From assembly GCF_018069625.1 (NCBI RefSeq), contig NZ_CP072941.1:5022001-5086000 (forward strand): DNA of 64,000 bases, in the 5' to 3' direction. The notes under the pieces were generated by a model. It was given only the letters and a program-made list of their open reading frames with translations, searched no databases and had not been told where the DNA came from. Position numbers and translations under genes: made by a program. Below are positions 59,081 to 64,000 of this stretch, one piece after another (the first letter of the stretch is position 1; every line of letters begins with the position of its first letter). The stretch is from Streptomyces yatensis (GTDB taxonomy: Bacteria > Actinomycetota > Actinomycetes > Streptomycetales > Streptomycetaceae).

Positions 59081-60004
59081 ATGACGGCACCCACGACGGA
59101 CATCGACGTTCTGCACTACTCCGCCTTCACCACCCACCCCGACGGCGGCAACCCCGCCGGTGTGGTCCTCGACGCCGCGGCCCTCGCGGACGACGACGCG
59201 GCCATGACCGCCGTCGCCGCGCGGGTCGGCTACTCGGAGACCGCGTTCATCACCGAGCGGGACGAGGCCGCGCGCCGCTACCGGCTGCGGTACTTCAGCC
59301 CGCTCGCCGAGGTCGCCTTCTGCGGACACGCCACCATCGCCACGGCCGTCGCCCTCGCCGACCGCGACGGCCCCGGTGAGCTGATCTTCGACACCGCTTC
59401 GGGCGAGATCCGCGTCCAGACCACGGCCGACGGCGACGGCCCGTCCCGGGCCACGCTCACCAGTGTTCCCACGCGGTCGCGCCCCGCCGACCCGGGCACG
59501 GAGGTCGAACCGACGCTGGCGGCACTGCGCTGGTCCGCGGACGAACTGGACCCGGCCCTGCCCCCGCATGTCGCCTTCGCGGGCAACGACCACCTCGTCC
59601 TCGCCGCCGCCACCCGCGAGCGGCTGGCGGACCTCGACTACGACTACGACGCGCTGGAGGCGGTGATGCGGCGGCGCGGCTGGACGACGGTGCATCTGGT
59701 GTGGCGCGAGGCGGGGGATGGCGCCGCGGGTGACTCCGCGGACGGCCTTGCGGATGGCCTCGTCTTCCACGCCCGCGATCCGTTCCCGGTCGGCGGGGTG
59801 GTCGAGGACCCGGCCACCGGCGCCGCGGCCGCCGCCTTCGGCGGCTATCTGCGGGCACTCGGCCTGGTCGACGCCCCGACCCGGATCCATATCCGCCAGG
59901 GCGAGGACATGGGCCGGCCCAGCGATCTCCTGCTCGACATCACGCCCGACGAGCCCCGGGCGCGCGTCAGCGGGCAGGCCGTCCGGATCCCGCGGAGCGG
60001 GTGA
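59081..60004 (+). CDS. PhzF-family isomerase/epimerase-like protein
   Basis: A 307-residue PhzF-like protein. The catalytic Glu is in GYSETAFIT (about 53), and the two domain glycines are in FCGHATIATAVA and VEDPATGAAAAAFGGYLRAL. The fold is shared with diaminopimelate epimerase, and family members act on phenazine precursors or on many unknown substrates. The ATG at 59081 is the first good start. It is divergent from the LysR gene, its likely regulator. Confidence 0.85.
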   Translation: MTAPTTDIDVLHYSAFTTHPDGGNPAGVVLDAAALADDDAAMTAVAARVGYSETAFITERDEAARRYRLRYFSPLAEVAFCGHATIATAVALADRDGPGELIFDTASGEIRVQTTADGDGPSRATLTSVPTRSRPADPGTEVEPTLAALRWSADELDPALPPHVAFAGNDHLVLAAATRERLADLDYDYDALEAVMRRRGWTTVHLVWREAGDGAAGDSADGLADGLVFHARDPFPVGGVVEDPATGAAAAAFGGYLRALGLVDAPTRIHIRQGEDMGRPSDLLLDITPDEPRARVSGQAVRIPRSG

Positions 60005-60046
60005 GGCCTGGTGCGAAACACCGACGCGTGACACCGGCCTCGGCGC

Positions 60047-60727
60047 TCATGGCGCGGGCGGGGCCGCCTGTACCAGGCCCGTCTGGTAGGCGATGACGAC
60101 CAGTTGGGCGCGGTCGCGGGCGCCGAGCTTCATCATCGCGCGGTGGATGTGGGTGCGCACGGTCAGCGGGCTGAGCGTGAGGATCTCGGCGATCTCGGTG
60201 TTGGACCTGCCCTCGGCGGCCAGGCCCATCACCTCGCGCTCCCGGCCGGTGAGCTCCGACAGGCGTTCCGGGGGCGCGAGGTGGGCGTCGGGGGCGGGGG
60301 ACATGAGGAAGTTCGTGATGAGGGTGCGGGTCGCGGCGGGTGACAGCAGCGCCTCGCCGGAGGCCACCGTGCGCAGGCCGGCCAGCAGGGTGTCGGCGGT
60401 GACGTCCTTGCCGAGGAAGCCGCTGGCACCGGCGCGCAGCGCCTGTGCGACGTAGTCCTCGGTCTCGAACGTCGTCAGGATGAGGACGCGGGTTGCGGCC
60501 AGCTCCGGGTCGGCGCAGATCGCGGAGGTGGCGGCGAGACCGTCCGTGCCCGGCATCCGGATGTCCATGAGGACGATGTCGGGGTGGTGGGCGCGGGTCA
60601 GTTCCAGCGCCTCCGCGCCGTCCGACGCCTCGCCGACCACCGTCATGTCCTCGCAGGAGTCGATCAGGATCCGGAAGGTGGCCCGCAGCAGGGCCTGGTC
60701 GTCGGCGAGCAGCACCCTGATGGTCAT
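60047..60727 (-). CDS. NarL/LuxR-family response regulator 2
   Basis: A 226-residue regulator. The receiver domain has D9-D10 and the acceptor D55 in IVLMDIRMPG. The LuxR helix-turn-helix at about 156-215 reads LTGREREVMGLAAEGRSNTE, then IAEILTLSPLTVRTHIHRAM. The start overlaps the stop of the histidine-kinase gene by four bases. Together they form a pair that likely regulates the MMPL exporter encoded upstream. Confidence 0.85.
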   Translation of the reverse strand: MTIRVLLADDQALLRATFRILIDSCEDMTVVGEASDGAEALELTRAHHPDIVLMDIRMPGTDGLAATSAICADPELAATRVLILTTFETEDYVAQALRAGASGFLGKDVTADTLLAGLRTVASGEALLSPAATRTLITNFLMSPAPDAHLAPPERLSELTGREREVMGLAAEGRSNTEIAEILTLSPLTVRTHIHRAMMKLGARDRAQLVVIAYQTGLVQAAPPAP

Positions 60728-62115
60728 GACTCTTCTCCTCCTGCTGGAACATCGGTGGCGGCCACGGCCGCTTGCGGGGCCGCCTCGGGTGCCGGCTGCG
60801 GGGCCGTCCCGGGTGGCGGCTGCGGGGCCGTCCCGGGTGGCGGCTGCGGGGCCGTCCCGGGTGGCGCCTGGGGTGCCGCCTGGGGTGCCGAGGGCTGGAG
60901 CGGCAGTGCGGTGGTGACCTCGAAGCCGCCTTCCGGGCGGGGGCCCGCGCGGAGTTCGCCGCCGATGGTGTGGGCGCGCTCACGCATGCCCATGACGCCG
61001 AAGCCCCGGCTCGGCCCGGCCTCGGCGGCATCGGTGCCGCCCATGGTGCCCGAGGTGTCCGGGCCGTCGTTGCTGACCGTGATCAGCAGCCGGGATCCGG
61101 CGTAGGCGATGCGTACGTGTGCGGCGTCCGCGGCGGCGTGCTTGGTGACGTTGGTGAGCGCTTCCTGCACGATCCGGAACGCGGTCAGGTCCACCCCGGG
61201 GGAGAGCGGCCGCGGCTCCCCCGTCGTGGTGACCGTGACGGTGAGCCCCGCGGACGCACATGCCGAGACCAGTTCGGGCAGCCGGGCCAGGCCGGGGGAC
61301 GGCTCCAGCGATGCGGAGGCCGGGTCGTCGTTCTGGCGCAGCAGCCCCAGCGTGGCCTTCAGCTCGCGCAGTGCGGAGGAGGTGGTGCCGGTGAGGTCGG
61401 TGAGGATCTTCTGCGTCTGCTGCGGGCTGGTGAGCACGAGGTGGGCGGCCGTACCGGCCTGCGCGTTGGCCAGGGCCATGTGGTGGGCCACCACATCGTG
61501 CAGCTCGCGGGCGATACGCATGCGCTCCTCGGTGACGCGCAGCCGGGCCTCCTCCTCCCGGGTGCGCTCGGCGTGTTCGGCGCGGGCCTGCACCGATGCC
61601 AGGTAGGCGCGCCGCAGCCGGGTCATGTTGCCGGCGGCGAGCGGCAGCAGCAGCCAGAAGAAGGGACCGATCGTCCTGAGGATCAGGGAGAGGCTGTCCA
61701 TGGAGTCGGAGACCGCCGCTGCGGCCATCAGCGCCGCCATGGCGGTGACGCCGAAAACGCGGGTGGTCTTGCGGTCGGTGAGCGTGGCCAGCCAGTAGAG
61801 CGCCGCCATGACGGGGCCCAGCAGCAGGGGGGTGAGCAGATACCCCAGCGCGATCGCGATCACGGTGCAGACCGCGGTCACGACGACGGCGGTGCGCGGG
61901 TGGGCGCGGTACTTCAGCAGGGCGAGGCAGGAGACGCCCATGAGGACGACGGCGGCCCTGTCCTGGTCGGGTGGGCTGGCTCCGGGCAGGGTGAGATTGC
62001 TGCCGAGGGTCGCACAGCCCATCAGCGACAGGACGAGCACCACGTCGACGACGCGGGGGTAGCGGTCGGCGTACTGCTCGAAACGGTCCGTGTAACGCTC
62101 AAGGCTGGTACTCAT
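60724..62115 (-). CDS. NarL-type sensor histidine kinase 2
   Basis: A 463-residue kinase. Several hydrophobic spans lie between 20 and 165. HisKA_3 has His206 in IARELHDVVAHHM, and HATPase_c has EALTNVTKHA and SNDGPDTSGT. The C-terminal 70 residues are a Pro/Gln/Ala repeat (APQPPPGT three times) encoded by three 24-bp tandem repeats at 60794-60865. The start at 62115 is the first ATG of a clearly coding region. Confidence 0.85.
   Translation of the reverse strand: MSTSLERYTDRFEQYADRYPRVVDVVLVLSLMGCATLGSNLTLPGASPPDQDRAAVVLMGVSCLALLKYRAHPRTAVVVTAVCTVIAIALGYLLTPLLLGPVMAALYWLATLTDRKTTRVFGVTAMAALMAAAAVSDSMDSLSLILRTIGPFFWLLLPLAAGNMTRLRRAYLASVQARAEHAERTREEEARLRVTEERMRIARELHDVVAHHMALANAQAGTAAHLVLTSPQQTQKILTDLTGTTSSALRELKATLGLLRQNDDPASASLEPSPGLARLPELVSACASAGLTVTVTTTGEPRPLSPGVDLTAFRIVQEALTNVTKHAAADAAHVRIAYAGSRLLITVSNDGPDTSGTMGGTDAAEAGPSRGFGVMGMRERAHTIGGELRAGPRPEGGFEVTTALPLQPSAPQAAPQAPPGTAPQPPPGTAPQPPPGTAPQPAPEAAPQAAVAATDVPAGGEES
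60794..60865. repeat. Three perfect 24-bp tandem repeats in the histidine-kinase tail
   Basis: GGCTGCGGGGCCGTCCCGGG plus TGGC is repeated at 60794, 60818 and 60842. They encode the repeated PPGTAPQP unit of the kinase on the minus strand. Copy number could vary among strains. Confidence 0.9.
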
Positions 62116-62261
62116 CGGGCTCTCCGGTCGTTGCTCTCGGGCCATCGTGACCGTTCCCCGCTCCCCACGCGAACGGCTGCCGGGACCGCCCATGGCGTTC
62201 GCCACGGGTGGCCCCGGTCGGTGGGGTGACCCCGGTCGGTGGGGTGGGCAGGGCGGTGGTC

Positions 62262-64000
62262 TCAGGTGCGGGCCACTTCGCGGCCGGGCGTCCCTGCGGC
62301 CGGATCCGGGTCCGCTTCCGGGTCTGTTCCCCGGTCCGCTCCGTGGTCTGTTCCCCGGTCCGCTTCCCGTCGGCGGCTGAGGGCCTCGCCCTCCACGTCG
62401 ACGTTGGGCAGCAGCCGGTCCAGCCACTTCGGCAGCCACCAGGCCCGGTCGCCGAGCAGGGCGAGCACGGCGGGCACGATCGCCATCCGTACGACGAACG
62501 CGTCGAACAGGACGGCGGAGGCGAGTCCGAACCCGATCATCTTGATCATGGAGTCGCTCTCGCCGACGAACCCGGCGAACACCGCGATCATGATCAGCGC
62601 GGCGGCCACCACCACGCGGGCGCTGTGCCGGAAGCCGGATGTGATCGCCTGGCCGGGTCCCTCGCCGTGGACGTACGCCTCCCGCATCCGCGAGACGAGG
62701 AACACCTCGTAGTCCATGGCCAGGCCGAACACGATGCCCACCAGGAAGATCGGCATCAGGCTCATGATCGGGCCGGTCTGTTCCACGCCCAGGAGTCCGG
62801 CGCCGTGGCCCTGCTGGAAGACGAGGACGACCACGCCGAGGGAGGCCAGCACCGACAGCAGGAAGCCGAGGGCCGCCTTCAGCGGGACGAGCAGGGACCG
62901 GAAGACCACCAGCAGGAGCACGATCGCGAGACCCACGACGACGACCAGGTAAGGGATCAGCGCGGCCTGGACCTTGTCGGAGATATCGATGTTCAGCGCG
63001 GTGGTGCCCGTGACCTCGAAGGTCGCCCCGGTCTCGGACTCGACTCCGGGCCGCTCCCCCCGAATGGTCGTGACCAGGTCCTTGGTCTTCTCATCGGTCG
63101 GCGCCGTGGACGGCACGACCTGGAGGACGGCCGTGTCACGGGCTTCGTTGAAGCGGGGCGGGGAGACGGAGACGACGCCTTCGGTGCGGCGGAGCTCCTT
63201 CGCGATGGTCGCGGCGGCGCCCTTCGCGTCTGCGTTGGCCTTCGCGTCCACGACGACGGTCAGCGGCCCGTTGAAGCCCGGCCCGAACGCCTCGGCGAGC
63301 GCGTCGTAGGCCCGGCGCTCGGTGGTGGCGGTCGACTTGGCCTCGTCCCCCGGCATGCCGAGCTGCAGGGCCGTCATCGGCGCCGCGAGGGCTCCGAGGC
63401 CCACCACGCCGAGCAGCAGCACGGGCAGCGGACGCCGCAGCACGAACCGAGCCCAGCGGCTGCCCCCGTTGTTCCGGGTGCTCTCGTCCTCGATCCGTCC
63501 GGTCTTGCGGGCGCGCCGCCGGAGCACGGCGTTCGGCCAGAAGCCCAGGAGCGCCGGGACCAGCGTCAGCGCGATCACTACGGCGACGACGACCGCGCCC
63601 GCCGCGGCCAGACCCATCTTGGTGAGCATCGGGATGCCGACCACCGCGAGTCCGGCCAGCGCGATGACCACGGTGAGCCCGGCGAACACGACCGCGGAAC
63701 CGGCCGTGCCGACCGCCAGACCGACCGCCTCCTGCGGCGCACGGCCCTTGGCGCGCTCCTCGCGGTAGCGGGAGACGACGAACAGGGCGTAGTCGATGCC
63801 GACCGCGAGGCCCAGCATCATCGCCAGGGTGCCGGTCGTCGTGGAAAGACCCAGTGCCTGGGACAGGGTCAGGATGGCGGCCGTGCTGACGCCCACGCCG
63901 ATGAGAGCGGTCAGCAGCGGCAGCCCGGCGGCGGCCAGCGAGCCGAAGGTGGCCAGCAGCACGACGGCGGCTATCACGACACCGATCACTTCGGCCGCAC
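62262..64000 (-). CDS. MMPL-family RND exporter, C-terminal part (cut by window edge)
   Basis: The frame is open from 64000 to a TGA at 62262 and lacks its N-terminus, which lies beyond the window. Residues include the duplicated transport motifs (MLGLAVGIDYALFVVSRYRE in the first half, VGIVFGLAMDYEVFLVSRMR in the second) and end in a hydrophilic tail rich in Arg/Asp/Glu (RREADRGTDHGADRGTDPEA). It exports unknown lipids or toxins and is probably controlled by the two-component pair downstream on the same strand. Confidence 0.85.
   Translation of the reverse strand, partial: AAEVIGVVIAAVVLLATFGSLAAAGLPLLTALIGVGVSTAAILTLSQALGLSTTTGTLAMMLGLAVGIDYALFVVSRYREERAKGRAPQEAVGLAVGTAGSAVVFAGLTVVIALAGLAVVGIPMLTKMGLAAAGAVVVAVVIALTLVPALLGFWPNAVLRRRARKTGRIEDESTRNNGGSRWARFVLRRPLPVLLLGVVGLGALAAPMTALQLGMPGDEAKSTATTERRAYDALAEAFGPGFNGPLTVVVDAKANADAKGAAATIAKELRRTEGVVSVSPPRFNEARDTAVLQVVPSTAPTDEKTKDLVTTIRGERPGVESETGATFEVTGTTALNIDISDKVQAALIPYLVVVVGLAIVLLLVVFRSLLVPLKAALGFLLSVLASLGVVVLVFQQGHGAGLLGVEQTGPIMSLMPIFLVGIVFGLAMDYEVFLVSRMREAYVHGEGPGQAITSGFRHSARVVVAAALIMIAVFAGFVGESDSMIKMIGFGLASAVLFDAFVVRMAIVPAVLALLGDRAWWLPKWLDRLLPNVDVEGEALSRRREADRGTDHGADRGTDPEADPDPAAGTPGREVART

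Overview
The window is high-GC actinobacterial DNA and almost certainly Streptomyces. Evidence is strong G/C third-position bias, GTG/TTG starts with AAGGAG sites, DUF4232/DUF1707/DUF4097 envelope families, MMPL exporters, NarL-type two-component pairs and an eukaryotic-type Ser/Thr kinase with a PQQ-like beta-propeller. No complete tRNA, rRNA or CRISPR array was seen.

Positions 1 to about 10.4 kb hold the right-hand part of a pSAM2-like integrative and conjugative element (AICE). On the minus strand lie the start of int (cut by the window edge), xis, repSA, three small transfer-type ORFs, a DUF2637 membrane protein, a TraSA/FtsK DNA translocase, a small conserved ORF and the GntR repressor korSA. 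The pif-like Nudix gene, an anti-sigma-type ATPase and another small ORF run divergently from korSA. A recurring 14-bp motif (CTyGTnTAnACGAG) sits at four control points and probably marks the KorSA regulon. After a strongly structured non-coding block comes an A/T-rich cargo segment (7.75-10.1 kb). It holds a 616-636-residue protein with a C-terminal HEPN RNALTH motif, a defence candidate, and a convergent small membrane protein. The element ends at a tRNA-Gly 3'-end fragment (10297-10340).

From 10.4 to 18.5 kb is an integration graveyard. It contains a second diverged tRNA-Gly 3' fragment (12753-12796), an integrase shred, a frameshifted repSA shred, two decayed RelE-like genes, two decayed AbiEii-like nucleotidyltransferase copies with one antitoxin-like partner still intact, a pobA-like flavin monooxygenase, and a three-gene operon (small ORF, DUF1023 hydrolase, lipoprotein).

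From 18.6 kb to the right edge the gene density looks chromosomal. There is a LacI-controlled sugar ABC transporter with a 2H phosphoesterase and a HAD phosphatase. A MarR regulator is followed by a CLC channel and a DUF4142 gene, with shared palindromes. Next are a PucR/NhaD-type transporter/CBS operon, an HTH regulator divergent from DUF4097 and DrrAB-type ABC genes flanked by two DUF1707 proteins, and three scattered DUF4232 lipoproteins sharing an 11-bp-periodic upstream repeat. An MMPL exporter sits beside a histidine kinase/response regulator pair. Then come assorted enzymes, a Ser/Thr kinase with beta-propeller, two CNNM/CBS membrane proteins, an NfeD-like/flotillin pair, a chromosomal pif paralogue, a divergent LysR/PhzF pair, and a second NarL two-component pair beside an MMPL exporter cut by the right edge.
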